From: Bubalus kerabau
Taxonomy: Eukaryota; Chordata; Mammalia; Artiodactyla; Bovidae
Reading direction: 5' to 3'
NCBI RefSeq assembly: GCF_029407905.1
Contig: NC_073629.1
Location: forward strand, 56,364,801 to 56,428,800
DNA length: 64,000 nt
Shown here: positions 11,998 through 22,412 of the stretch, in pieces
Layout of the letters: each line of letters starts with the position of its first letter
How positions within the stretch are numbered: the first letter of the stretch is position 1
The notes under the pieces: model-generated
What the model saw: the letters and a program-made list of their open reading frames with translations, nothing else
The model's database searches: none
Told to the model about the DNA's origin: nothing
Made by a program: the position numbers and the translations under genes

Positions 11998-12510
11998 GCG
12001 CGGCTGAGAGAAGCCACCCCACGTCCGAGGTCAGGGGCAGAAGCTGGGAGGACCCCATGCCCAAAGGGTGGTGGCCAAGAGGAGTTAACCCCCGTCCGAG
12101 GTCAGGGGCAGTGGCCAAGAGTACCAAACTGCGACGGCACAGGAATGGCCGAGAGGAGCTACCCTACGTCCGAGCTCAGGGCGGGGTGGGGGGGGGGGCG
12201 GCCGAGAGGAGATACCCAGCGTCCGAGGTCAGGGGCAGGGACGAGAGGAGGTACCCCACGTCCAAGGTCAGGGGCAGTGGCCAGAGGAGCTACCCCACGC
12301 CCCCATGCCTGAGGCCAAGGGCAACGATCGGGAGGAGCAACCCCATGTCCAAGGAGCCCTGGCTGCACGGGTGCAGGAGGGCCTAGAGGAGCTATCCCAC
12401 GTTGAAGGTCAGGAAGGGCGGCAGTGAGGAGATACCCCTCATCCAAGGTAAGGAGCAATGGCTGCACTTTGCTGGAGCAGCCATGAAGAAATACCCCACC
12501 CCCAAGGTAA
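11998..12510 (+). repeat. GC-rich degenerate tandem repeats of the BovB 5' end
   Basis: Roughly ten imperfect units of about 35-50 bases. They share a core like gagaggagctaccccacgtccgaggtcaggggc. Units start near 12002, 12073, 12147, 12200, 12241, 12279, 12330, 12382 and 12424. The block is strikingly GC- and CpG-rich against AT-rich surroundings. It precedes the BovB coding region, so it is likely the 5' UTR and internal promoter of a BovB subfamily. Confidence 0.8.
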
Positions 12511-13257
12511 GAGAATCCCAAGTAAGATGGTAGGTGTTGCAAGAGGGCATCAGAGGGCAAACACACTGAAACCATACTCACAGAAAACTAGTCAATCTAA
12601 TCACACTAGGACCACAGCCTTGTCTAACTCAATGAAACTAAGCCATGCCCGTGGGGCAACCCAAGACAGGCGGGTCATGATGGAGAGATCTGACAGAATG
12701 TGGTCCACTGGAGAAGGGAATGGCAAATCACTTCAGTATTCTTGCCTTGAGAACCCCATGAACAGTATGAAAAGGCAAAGTGATAGGATACTGAAAGAGA
12801 AACTTCCCAGGTCAGTAGGTGCCCAATATGCTACTGGAGATCAGTGGAGAAATAACTCCAGAAAGAATGAAGGGATGGAGCCAAAGCAAAAACAATACCC
12901 AGTTGTGGATGTGACTGGTGATAGAAGCAAGGTCCGATGCTGTAAGAGCAATATTGCGTAGGAACCTGGAATGTCAGGTCCATGAATCAAGGCAAATCGG
13001 AAGTGGTCAAACAAGAGATGGCAAGAGTGAATGTCGACATTCTAGGAATCAGTGAACTGAAATGGACTGGAATGGGTGAATTTAACTCAGATGACCATTA
13101 TATCTACTACTGCAGGCAGCAATCCCTCAGAAGAAATGGAGTGGCCATCATGGTCAACAGAAGAGTCCGAAATGCAGTACTTAGATGCAATCTCAAAAAC
13201 GACAGAATGATCTCTGTTCGTTTCCAAGGCAAACCATTCAATATCACAGTAATCCAA
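12458..13257 (+). pseudogene. BovB 5' coding region (N-terminal part, frameshifted)
   Basis: An open frame from 12458 (MAALCWSSHEE start) runs to 12961. The next frame (12982-13332) continues the protein with MNQGKSEVVKQEMARVNVDILGISELKW, the N-terminal part of the APE endonuclease, through DRMISVRFQGKPFNITV. A one-base loss near 12946 (ctgtaagagc, where related copies keep one more a) separates them. The second frame's tail beyond about 13257 is flanking DNA. The first part may represent the upstream ORF or N-terminal extension of BovB. Confidence 0.75.
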
Positions 13258-13259
13258 AA

Positions 13260-13679
13260 TGCCAAAGGGACCAGTAAATCAAAGAGAGAGAAAATTTTTC
13301 CAGCCATTGACTGTAGAGAGAGACATATTTAGAAATAATACAAGATGAAGAACTTGGAAATGAAGGACGGAAAAAGGAAATACCAAATGTGAGGTTGGCT
13401 TATGGAAGTAGTAGCCAACCACAAAGATTCTGAATTGGAACTCTCATGTCATGATTTATAGCAAAGTAACTTAAATTCCATCTCACTGGCTTGGAAGATT
13501 TGAGGAGCATCTTTGATCTGGGAGCAGGAAAGCCGCTGGCATAACCTTCTGCAATTTTGTACCATCAACATGTTCAGTGCTAGACCAAAGCAAAATAGAG
13601 AAGAATAGGCCAAATAGAAGAGTTTTCTTAAAATCTATCCCACAATGGTGTAGACGATAATACTAGTAATAAATAGAGC
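13260..13679. other. Unique sequence
   Basis: Flank of the inverted BovB. No repeat or coding feature recognised. Confidence 0.35.
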
Positions 13680-13890
13680 ACATTAAATTTACAAAGAACT
13701 TTTAACAAATGGTTTCATTTAATTACTGTAACAAATCAATGAGTAGGCAGGTTATGCCAAATTATCTTCAATATGTCCAATTAGCAAATGAGGAAAATGA
13801 GATTTTGGAGAGGATTTGTAATTACCAGTGGTCACACAATTTATGAAAGATTCACAAGTTGTCCTCTGGTCTGTCTGGCTTATGATACTG
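13680..13890 (-). mobile_element. MIR SINE (ancient), minus strand
   Basis: The order ttcatttaatt, then agcaaatgaggaaaatgaga, ggtcacacaattta and ggtctgtctggct is the reverse complement of the MIR core and tRNA-like part. Divergence is high, as expected for this pre-eutherian family. Confidence 0.65.
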
Positions 13891-14365
13891 CACGTTGATG
13901 CCATAGATGGTAGGAAGAGAGACCATAGCCCTAGGTGTTTGCAACTGCTGGTGATATGTACCTGACACTATACCCTGAGCATTTGGACACAGTCACTTTG
14001 TAAGCCTTTGCCAAATATTCTTAAGAGGGAGGGCCCTAAATAGCAGACCTAGATTTTCTTTAAAGTGTCATTTGAATTGTCCAGAGTGAATCCACGTTGC
14101 ATTTGATGGATGAGTATTATTAACTGTCTCAAGTGAAATCTTTCTTCAAAATCAGTTAGATGTATTTGGAAAAATAAATGGCCTAATGAACAAAACTCTA
14201 GTCACAAACCATGAGAAGGATGCCTGAACTTTGAAAGACCCTAACAAGATCATGTCTTCTGTGTCATATTCAGAACACATTACCAAGAATTAAAAACTTT
14301 GGACACATGGTCTTCATTGTCTTTTTTGTACTCCCAGGGGAGTTAGTTTTCCTTTGAAAATTCCT
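13891..14365. other. Unique sequence
   Basis: No feature recognised. Confidence 0.35.
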
Positions 14366-15022
14366 ATTCAGTTCAGTTGCTCAGTCATGTCCCACTCTTT
14401 GTGACACCATGGACTGCAGCACGCCAGGCTTCCCTGTCCATCATCAACTCCAGGAGTCCACCCAAACCCATGTCCACTGAGTCAGTGATGCCATCCAACC
14501 ATCTCATCCTCTGTTGTCCCCTTCTCCTCCTGCCTTCACTCTTTCCCAGCGTCAGGGTCTTTTCCAATGAGTCAGCTCTTCGCATTAGGTGGCCAAAATA
14601 TGGGAGTTTCAGCTTCAGCATCAGTCCTTCCAATGAATATTCAGGATTGATTTCATTTAGGATGGACTGGTAGGGTCTCCTTGCAGTCCAAGGGACTCTC
14701 AACAGTCTTCTCCAACACCACAATTCAAAAGCATCAATTCTTCGGTGCTCAGCTTTCTTTATAGTCCAACTCTCATATCCATACATGACTACTGGAAAAA
14801 CCATAGTTTTGACTGGACAGACTTTTGTTGGCAAAGTAATGTCTCTGATTTTTAATATGTTGTCTAGGTTGGTCATAACTTTTCTTCCAAGGATCCAGCA
14901 TCTTTTAATCATGGCTTCAGTCACCATCTGCAGTGATTTTTGAGCCCTCCAAAAATAAAGTCTGTCACTGTTTCCATTGTTTCCCTGTCTATTTGCCATG
15001 AAGTGTTGGGACCAGATTCCTC
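14366..15022 (-). mobile_element. BovB LINE 3' fragment, minus strand
   Basis: Begins with the 3' tail (cagttcagttgctcag on the plus strand) and extends back to the KIMASGPITSWQIDG region of the RT thumb. The minus-strand frame 14385-14999 still reads ELWCWRRLLRVPWTAR, SILNEINPEYSLEGLMLK and LGKSEGRRRRG. It ends in GVTKSGT. The copy is 5'-truncated. Confidence 0.9.
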
Positions 15023-15475
15023 ACCAATTATTTCTTCTACTTAAAAGAATTCTTCTATCATTCTCATTGCATCAGAACTGGGCATTATATCAGTTTGTGC
15101 TTCACATAGGGATTAAAATCAGGCAACAGAACAAAAACCATAGGCAATCTTCTCCTCCTGGAGAAATGACACAAAATTGAATCACAATTATGAGCCCTTT
15201 TATTACTTATTACTGAGTGATATTCTCTTGAGTAATCTGCTGAGAAGAAACAATATAGCAAGGTTGTAATGATAATCAAGTTCATTCACCATGAATTGCT
15301 ATGTAAATTCTAAATAATATACTTATATGTCCATTTCTTGATTTATCAACTTTAGATTGTATCTGTTTATGCCAAACTATAAAACGTTAGTATTTTGATA
15401 CACTTTTATCTCTGTTTTATTAGTTATATTATTTATACTTCTAGCAGTTACATTTATAACTTAAAAATGTATATA
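15023..15475. other. Unique AT-rich sequence
   Basis: No feature recognised. Confidence 0.35.
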
Positions 15476-15482
15476 GGCCTCT

Positions 15483-15699
15483 GCATGCATGCATGCTAAG
15501 TCGTTTCAGTTGTCTGACTCTTTGCGACCCCATGGACTGTAGCCTGCCAGGCTCCTCTGTCCATGGGATTCTCTAGGCAAGAATACTGAAGGAGGTTTCC
15601 ATTTCCTAGTCCAGGGGCTATTCCTGACCCAGGGATTGAGCCTGCATCTCCTGAATCTCCTGCATTGGCAGGCGGGTTCTTTACCACAATTGCTACTTG
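15483..15699 (-). mobile_element. Bov-tA SINE, minus strand
   Basis: It opens with a gcatgcatgcatgc run and ctaagtcgtttcagttgtctgactc, and ends near ctttaccac in the head. A weak 7-base flanking repeat, ggcctct, is seen at 15476-15482 and 15700-15706. A minus-strand frame across it (15496-15687) is the common SINE read-through peptide, not a gene. Confidence 0.88.
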
Positions 15700-15846
15700 G
15701 GCCTCTACTTATTCTTTATTTATCAATTTAGAGAGTATCAATTGACTCCTCATTAGATAAGCAGGATAATTAGTGAACCTAGCTTTTTCCATCTATTTTC
15801 CTCCTCCTCTTCCTCTATATTTTAACTCTTGTTAACCATACTATTG

Positions 15847-16062
15847 TTGTGGCTGTTATTCTGTCATTAAGTTGTGTCCAACTCTTTGCAACTCCATGGA
15901 CTGCAGCACGCCAGGCTTCTTTGTCCTCCACTGTCTCCCAGAGTTTACTCAAATTCACGTCCATTGAGTCAATGATGGTATCTGTCTCATCCTCTGCTGC
16001 CCTCTTCTCCTTTTGCCTTCAATCTTTCCCAGCATCAGAGTCTTTTCCAATGAGTCAGCTCA
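15847..16062 (-). mobile_element. Short BovB 3' end, minus strand
   Basis: Contains the plus-strand marks gcagcacgccaggcttc, ccattgagtcaatgatgg and cccagcatcagagtc of the BovB 3' terminus. More diverged than the neighbouring BovB copies, so probably older. Confidence 0.8.
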
Positions 16063-17984
16063 TTGGAAACCACAATAACCGTAATATTACATTTACACAA
16101 TTTGTAATTATAATTGTCAGCTGTGCTTTGTCTGTAAATTGATTCTATAAATTAAAAATACATAAATACATATATAATATCATTGTAATGCATATATGAT
16201 TCTCCTCAGATCTAAGTGAAGCCACTGGATCCACAAAGAAAATTATGTTTATCTGTGTCACTTAATTTCTACCCCTTGAAGGAGAGCATCTATTCTAAAC
16301 ATCAATAGCAGGTGGATTCTTACATCTTAGTCATTCACCTTATAGTGTGTTTGCTATTGGGACTATGACTTTGCATCTGTTTTATCCTATAACTGCTTAA
16401 TGCCTCTATTTTCCTCATTGAGAAATGGAAAAGATACATGATTTTATTTGATCAATTTTTGAATCACATGATTTGTAATAGAATTGTCTTTCTTATTAAA
16501 AACTTTTCCATATAGCACTCTCACTAATTTTGCCCATAGCTGATTAAGTTGGCTATATAACTGTCTTCTCCTTTTGCTGTCTTATATTGGTATTACTGTG
16601 CTTCAATTATACTTTTCAGGATTTCTGTTTTGTTTTGCTAGAATACATCCTCAAGTTTGTGTGAGATTTCCAATAGGATTGATAAGTTACTTGCTAGCTT
16701 TTACTCCTAATTAAAAAGAATGATGTCAATCTGGTTTTTGATCCTTTGTAAATAATCTATATTTTCCCTCTGGGACTAAGGATTTCTCATTGCTCTTAAA
16801 TTATGAAATATCAATAAAATGCATCTAAGTCTTTGTTTCAATTTGCCTAGTCAATTATATCTTTAGCCCAGATAAATCTCCTTCTATAATTTATTTGATT
16901 ATATCTCCCATCTGTGGAAAGAAAATAATATTTTTCTCAGGAATTTTAATTAGTTATTTTGGTCTATTCTGGATTGAACTTTCCTGTCTTTTATATTGGC
17001 TCATGGTTTCTAGTCTCTTATTACTTAGTTCTGGTAGGTTTTTTTCAATTATGTCTTCCAAATCACCCAAATTCATTTTCAACCATGCTCATACATGATT
17101 CAATTCTTCTACTGAGTTTTTAATTTTAAAAATCTTATTTAATTAAAAAAATATATATAACTTCCTGATTACTTCTCTTTTAGAGTGGTCTACATATACT
17201 CAGGGATATAATATCTTCTTGAATATCTCCCAAAATATGAATTAGATTTTCTTTTAGGATCGCTTCTGTAGCTTAAACTAGTTCTATTTCCCTAGGGTTA
17301 TCTGTTATATTCGTTTACTTTTGATAATCCTCTTTAATGCTATTGGTTACGTAGCTGTTATTAACATGAGTAAATGAGGACCGTGTACTTAGCATAAATT
17401 GTGGTAAGATTATTATTGTCACTCCTGTACTTGATTTACCAAAGGACTCTTCCTTTTCCTGATGAGGCTGACAGGGGGCTGTGCTTGTAGCAATCAGTCT
17501 TCCTTGTGGAGTGTATGGGCAGGAAACAGGCAGGCACATTCAGTACTTGCAACCATTCCATTGAAAGGGAGAATTTACTCAGACTTCGGAGTAAAGTGCT
17601 TTCTTTACTTCATTCTTGTGCCAGGCTGGAGCTGTCTTTCTACCCATCCTCAAACTCCACCTCTGCTTTGGACTGTTGTGTGGGTCAAGAATTATCCCCA
17701 GCTCAGGTCTTTCTTTAATCTCATTTCCCAATAAAGACCCTCTGAGGCAAATTTAACACTTTGTTTGGAAATAGTTTCCTAAGTATTCAGTTAAGATAGG
17801 AGCAGGTGTTACTCTGTTCCTGTATAGAAGGTGGAGGGATCAATAGCCCCAGCTGTTTTATAGACATTCCTTTATTTAATTGTCCTGAACAATGCACCAA
17901 AGCCCATTTCTGATTATCTTTCCTGCCAGCTCCAGAACTGAATCTTTCTGAGGTTCCTTGGGAAAATGTCTCTCATCCCACTAG
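16063..17984. other. AT-rich unique sequence, possibly with ancient L1 at about 17040-17200
   Basis: Mostly uncharacterised. The stretch near 17040-17200 (ttcttctactgagtttttaa and following) faintly resembles minus-strand ancient L1. I cannot support this firmly. No host exon is visible. Confidence 0.25.
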
Positions 17985-18115
17985 ACTGGAATCAGTATGA
18001 GATCAAAGATCAACTTTTGTTCCCATTATGTATCCAAAGTCTATAAAATTATCTAGCACATGACTTACACTCAATAAATGTTTGTTGGGTTAATGAAGGA
18101 ATAAATATATTAACT
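17985..18115 (+). mobile_element. L2 3' end (ancient LINE)
   Basis: The block ctagcacatgacttacactcaataaatgtttgttgggt with a preceding gtatccaaa segment is the typical L2 3' terminus. Confidence 0.6.
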
Positions 18116-18351
18116 GATTTTGAAATATTCTTTTTGATATATTTTTGTTATTTCAATAGGAATTTTCTGAACTGTGGATAGGTCCTCAGATCATCATTTT
18201 CAAATTGACTGAATTTCTAATGAGTCATTAAAATTATAATTGTGAACATTATGTACAAAATTTAGGATATAATATTCACATAAAAGAATCAAAAACATTA
18301 ATTGTTTATATACTATGATTACCACTTGTAAGATACTACTCAGTTTGTGTA

Positions 18352-18353
<2 letters not shown>

Positions 18354-18382
<29 letters not shown>
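18354..18382. repeat. (TG)n microsatellite
   Basis: About 13 uninterrupted TG units. Confidence 0.93.
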
Positions 18383-18384
<2 letters not shown>

Positions 18385-18734
18385 ACAGGGACTAGGAAGA
18401 ACACCACATAAATGTAAATATAATTTGTTGAGTTTCTAGGGATTTGGGTTCATGTTTTCTTCGTATTTCCATTTGCCGTAATAGTATTTGTTCTGTAATA
18501 AAAATATCAAATTAAATTAAATACCACAAGAAAGAGATACCACAATCTTGAGTGATGTAACATGAAAAATGTATTTTACCCTGACAATGAGAAAAGCCCT
18601 CTAGTGTCTAATCTAAAGTCTTTCTTTGTCATTTTTGTTTAAGTTGCCTTTCCATCCATGACCTTTACAACTGGCCTTGCCAAACTAACCCTAACACCCT
18701 TTCTGATAATTCAATATTATCTTCTTAGGTAATC

Positions 18735-18800
18735 ATTATACCCTAAAAAAATTAGGGTATAATTTCTTTATATAATTAGTGTATAATCATTATACACTAA
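18735..18800. repeat. Two adjacent near-perfect palindromes
   Basis: First palindrome: 12-base arms attataccctaa (18735-18746) and ttagggtataat (18752-18763), 5-base spacer. Second: arms ttagtgtataat (18776-18787) and attatacactaa (18789-18800), 1-base spacer. The arms of the two differ at a single base. Such DNA can extrude as cruciforms. Confidence 0.9.
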
Positions 18801-18868
18801 AGAAATTTTAAATCAATATTCCTGGGTATTGTGCTGAAATCTGGGAATACAAAAATAAATAAGTCTGC

Positions 18869-19845
18869 CTTTTCACCTTGCTAATAGTTTCCTTAGTTGT
18901 GCAGAAGCTTTTAAGTTTAATTAGGTCCCATTTGTTTATTTTTGCTTTTATTTCCAATATTCTGGGAGGTGGGTCATAGAGGATCCTGCTGTGATGTATG
19001 TCAGAGAGTGTTTTGCCTATGTTCTCCTCTAGGAGTTTTATAGTTTCTGGTCTTATGTTTAGATCTTTAATCCATTTTGAGTTTATTTTTGTGTATGGTG
19101 TTAGAAAGTGTTCTAGTTTCATTCTTTTACAAGTGGTTGACCAGTTTTCCCAGCACCACTTGTTAAAGAGATTATCTTTAATCCATTGTATATTCTTGCC
19201 TCCTTTGTCAAAGATAAGGTGTCCATATGTGCGTGGATTTATCTCTGGGCTTTCTATTTTGTTCCATTGATCTATATTTCTGTCTTTGTGCCAGTACCAT
19301 ACTGTCTTGATAACTGTGGCTTTGTAATAGAGCCTGAAGTCAGGTAGGTTGATTCCTCCAGTTCCATTCTTCTTTCTCAAGATCTCTTTGGCTATTCGAG
19401 GTTTTTTGTATTTCCATACAAATTGTGAAATTATTTGTTCTAGCTCTGTGAAGAATAGTGTTGGTAGCTTGATAGGGATTGCATTGAATCTATAAATTGC
19501 TTTGGGTAGTATACTCGTTTTCACTATATTGATTCTTCCAATCCATGAACATGGTATATTTCTCCATCTATTAGTGTCCTTTTTGATTTCTTTCACCAGT
19601 GTTTTATAGTTTTATATATATAGGTCTTTAGTTTCTTTAGGTAGATATATTCCTAAGTATTTTATTCTTTCCATTGCAATGGTGAATGGAATTGTTTCCT
19701 TAATTTCTCTTTCTGTTTTCTCATTATTAGTGTATAGGAATGCAAGGGATTTCTGTGTGTTGATTTTATATCCTGCAACTTTACTATAATCATTGATTAG
19801 TTCTAGTAATTTTCTGGTGGAGTCTTTAGGGTTTTCTATGTAGAG
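18869..19845 (-). pseudogene. L1 ORF2 middle segment (inverted part)
   Basis: Frames at 19612 to about 19845 and 18869-19596 read the post-RT region of L1 ORF2: YSKVAGYKINTQKSLAFLY, then MERIKYLGIYLPKETKDLYI, INIVKTSILPKAIYRFNAI and LYYKATVIKTVWYWHKDRN. It ends with KETISKVKR at the flank. One in-frame stop near 19611 separates the two frames. Otherwise the sequence is well preserved, which suggests a recent insertion. Confidence 0.9.
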
Positions 19846-19849
19846 GAAA

Positions 19850-20449
19850 GAACTAAATAGACATTTCTCCAAAGAAGACATACAGGTGGCTAACAAACAC
19901 ATGAAAAGATGCTCAACATCACTCATTATCAGAGAAATGCATACCAAAACCACTATGAGGTACCATTTCACGCCAGTCAGAATGGCTGCAATCCAAAAGT
20001 CTACAAGCAATAAATGCTGGAAAGGGTGTGGAGAAAAGGGAACCCTCTTACACTGTTGGTGGAAATGCAAACTAGTACAGCCACTATGGAGAACAGTGTG
20101 GAGATTCCTTAAAAAACTGGAAATAGACCTGCCTTATGATCCAGCAATCCCACTGCTGGGCATACACACTGAGGAAACCAGAAGGGAAAGAGACACGTGT
20201 ACCCCAGTGTTCATCGCAGCACTGTTTATAATAGCCAGGACATGGAGGCAACCTAGATGTCCATCAGCAGATGAATGGATCAGAAAGCTGTGGTACATAT
20301 ACACAATGGAGTATTACTCAGCCATTAAAAAGAATACATTTGAATCAGTTCTAATGAGGTGGATGAAACTGGAGCCTATTATACAGAGTGAAGTAAGCCA
20401 GAAAGAAAAACACCAACACAGTATACTAACGCATATATATGGAATTTAG
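19850..20449 (+). pseudogene. L1 ORF2 C-terminal segment
   Basis: An open frame from 19886 to the natural stop at 20447-20449. It contains the cysteine-rich C-terminal motif, with C-x3-C-x7-H-x4-C spacing (CWKGCGEKGTLLHCWWKC), then YDPAIPLLGIH, LWYIYTMEYYSAIKKN and the final LTHIYGI. No internal stop is seen. It is only the last part of ORF2 and makes no enzyme alone. Confidence 0.9.
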
Positions 20450-20862
20450 AAAGATGGTAACAATAACCCTGTGTACGAGACAGCAAAAGAGACACTGATG
20501 TATAGAACAGTCTTATGGACTCTGTGGGAGAGGGAGAGGGTGGGAAGATTTGGGAGAATGGCATTGAAACATGTATAATATCATGTATGAAATGAGTCGC
20601 CAGTCCAGGTTCGATGCACGATACTGGATGCTTGGGGCGGGTGCACTGGGACTACCCAGAGGGATGGAATGGGGAGGGAGGAGGGAGGAGGGTTCAGGAT
20701 GGGGAACACATGTATACCTGTGGCAGATTCATTTCGATATTTGGCAAAACTAATACAATATTGTAAAGTTTAAAAATAAAATAAAAGTTAAAACAATAAA
20801 TAAAAATTTATATTATGAACTAATGTTTAAAAATGTTAAAAATAAATAAATAAATAAGTCTG

Positions 20863-21639
20863 TATGAGTTTAAGATCATAGCCTAATGATTCTTTAATGG
20901 GAATTCAAAAAGATTCTACAGTCTTCCTGTGTGTGTTTGCTGCCTTTAAGAAACTCTTCTCAGTCTTCACTGTGTCTTTTCTCATAGATCTAACTATAAT
21001 TAATGAAAGTCTAATTTTGTGATTTCCAAGGAAAAATGCATAGCAAAAATAAGAACAGGGAAAGGTAGGGGGAACTAAAATGAACAGAAAGAAAAGGGAG
21101 AAATAAAAGCAATAATAGAAATTATTTTAATGCGTTGAGGTATTAATATATAGGGAAATTTGAGAGAAAGAGTGTCTTTCTTGGTCAAATATAATCAAAA
21201 CAATGAAAACTCCCCATATATGCCATTTCACATCACAAATTATATACTCTCATTTTATTTCTATGTTCTTATGGATGTTTCTACTTGCTTTGTGGTGTCA
21301 TTTGCTTGTTTCTGTATATTGCTTGTATCATTTCTATGGCCACCTATGTGCTATATGAGAAAGTCCAATATATTATGCTTAAAGAAAGAGTAAAAGGTTT
21401 TGACTGAGAGGTTAAGGGATTTTTCTATATTAAGGTTCATAATTTTATCTCATGAATTTTATGATATCTATTTTGGTTCCCATGGAAGTGTTATCTCTAA
21501 TTTAACTAAGTTCTCCATCAATAAGGTTTCCAGAAAATTAAGCTATTGGAATAGACAAGGGATTGATGTACTTTTAATGGAATTTCCCTATGAATTTATG
21601 CCTCTACCATAAGCTCAGGTGGTTAAATAGCATCTCTAT
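20863..21639. other. Unique sequence
   Basis: No recognised feature; three short frames without familiar motifs. Confidence 0.35.
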
Positions 21640-22060
21640 TCCTTCAGTTCCTCATGCCAGAAATCTGGGACTCACTCTTGACAACTTCCTCTCTCTCCAT
21701 CCCTATATCCTGTACATCACAAGTCTTATTGATCTGACTTTCAAAATGGATCTTGATTCCTTCCAGGGCTCCTTGTTTCCTCTGTCAGCATTCTGATCCT
21801 GACTTAGACCTTGATCATCTCATACACGACATGGTTCACTGAAATCACTTCCTAATTACACTTCGAACTGTCTCTCTTGATCCCTCCCTTCAATCTATTT
21901 TCTATATAGCAGTAATGACAGTGTTTTTCAAAAGCTGGAATTTAACCACATGGCTCCTCTGCTTAAATCTTTTCAATGACTTCCCATTGCTCCTGAAACA
22001 AAGCCCTAAATCTTTACCGTACTCTCCAAGAAGCAGTCTCTTAATCTTACTCCTTTCTTT
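21640..22060 (+). repeat. Old interspersed repeat, family not named
   Basis: Shows the common mammalian block order: ctcatgccagaaa, ctgggactcactcttgac, cagtaatgacagtg, catggctcctctgcttaaa, caatgacttcccattgctc, then aaagccctaaa. I recognise the pattern from many genomes but cannot name the family with confidence. A relative in the opposite sense seems present near 54395-54640. Confidence 0.5.
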
Positions 22061-22279
22061 TGGTGAGTAGAAGAGCTCTTTTATACTTCTGGCATTTTGT
22101 ATACATCCCTTTCTTCCATTTTTTTTTTTTTACTTGAATAAATCCTATGTATGATTCAGACTTCTGATTGTCATTCCTCAGATAAGAATTATTGGGCTCT
22201 TTTCCCCTTCTTAAGGTCCCACAGGGTAAGTATGTTATAATCAGGTTATTTTTTATTGTTATTTGTTTAATGATTATCT

Positions 22280-22412
22280 CTCCTGCAAAACCTTAAGCCC
22301 CATGAAGAAACAGATCCAGATACATTTTGTCATTGTATTTTCAGTAACTATAACTGTGCCCAGCTTAAAGTAGTTGCTTAAAAAAATATTTAGTGAGTAA
22401 ATGAATGATAAT
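22280..22412 (+). mobile_element. L2 3' end (ancient LINE)
   Basis: Blocks ttaagccccatgaagaa, tgtgcccagctt and agtagttgcttaaaaaaata, then gtgagtaaatgaatga, follow the L2 3' terminus. Confidence 0.55.

Larger units (their letters stand above)
9479..13259 (-). mobile_element. Near full-length BovB LINE with inverted 5' part
   Basis: Two parts meet head to head. 9479-11994 is minus-strand BovB, from the 3' end back to the AEEAEV codons of the endonuclease. About 11998-13257 is plus-strand BovB, from a GC-rich 5' end to the bases for FNITVIQ. In an uninterrupted copy these two end points are only about seven codons apart, so the pieces are complementary parts of one element. This is the geometry of twin priming (5' inversion), long known for L1. 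I could not find a clear target duplication. The coding parts carry several frameshifts. Confidence 0.88.
18868..20847 (+). mobile_element. Young L1 with inverted 5' part and target duplication
   Basis: 18868 to about 19845 is L1 ORF2 on the minus strand. From about 19848 the rest of ORF2 and the 3' UTR run on the plus strand into an A-rich tail. The flanking repeat aaataaataagtctg occurs at 18853-18867 and 20848-20862. The outer end of the inverted part (KVKRQ codons) and the first codons of the plus part (LNRHFSK) are near neighbours in intact ORF2, with only a small loss. This is a classic twin-priming product of a single insertion. Confidence 0.92.

Noticed and set aside
11995..12127. N-terminal extension of the 298-codon minus-strand frame at 11231-12127
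   Set aside because: It is antisense reading of the inverted BovB 5' end; the real BovB endonuclease codons begin only at AEEAEV.
11998..12510. Possible CRISPR-like array
   Set aside because: Units are degenerate, adjacent and without distinct spacers. It is the 5' repeat region of a LINE in a mammalian genome.
12159..12581. 140-codon minus-strand frame rich in P, G and L
   Set aside because: Antisense of the GC-rich tandem repeats; low-complexity shadow.
13260..13332. Continuation of the BovB endonuclease past 13259
   Set aside because: Apart from a short ccagtaa match the sequence no longer follows other BovB copies; treated as flank.
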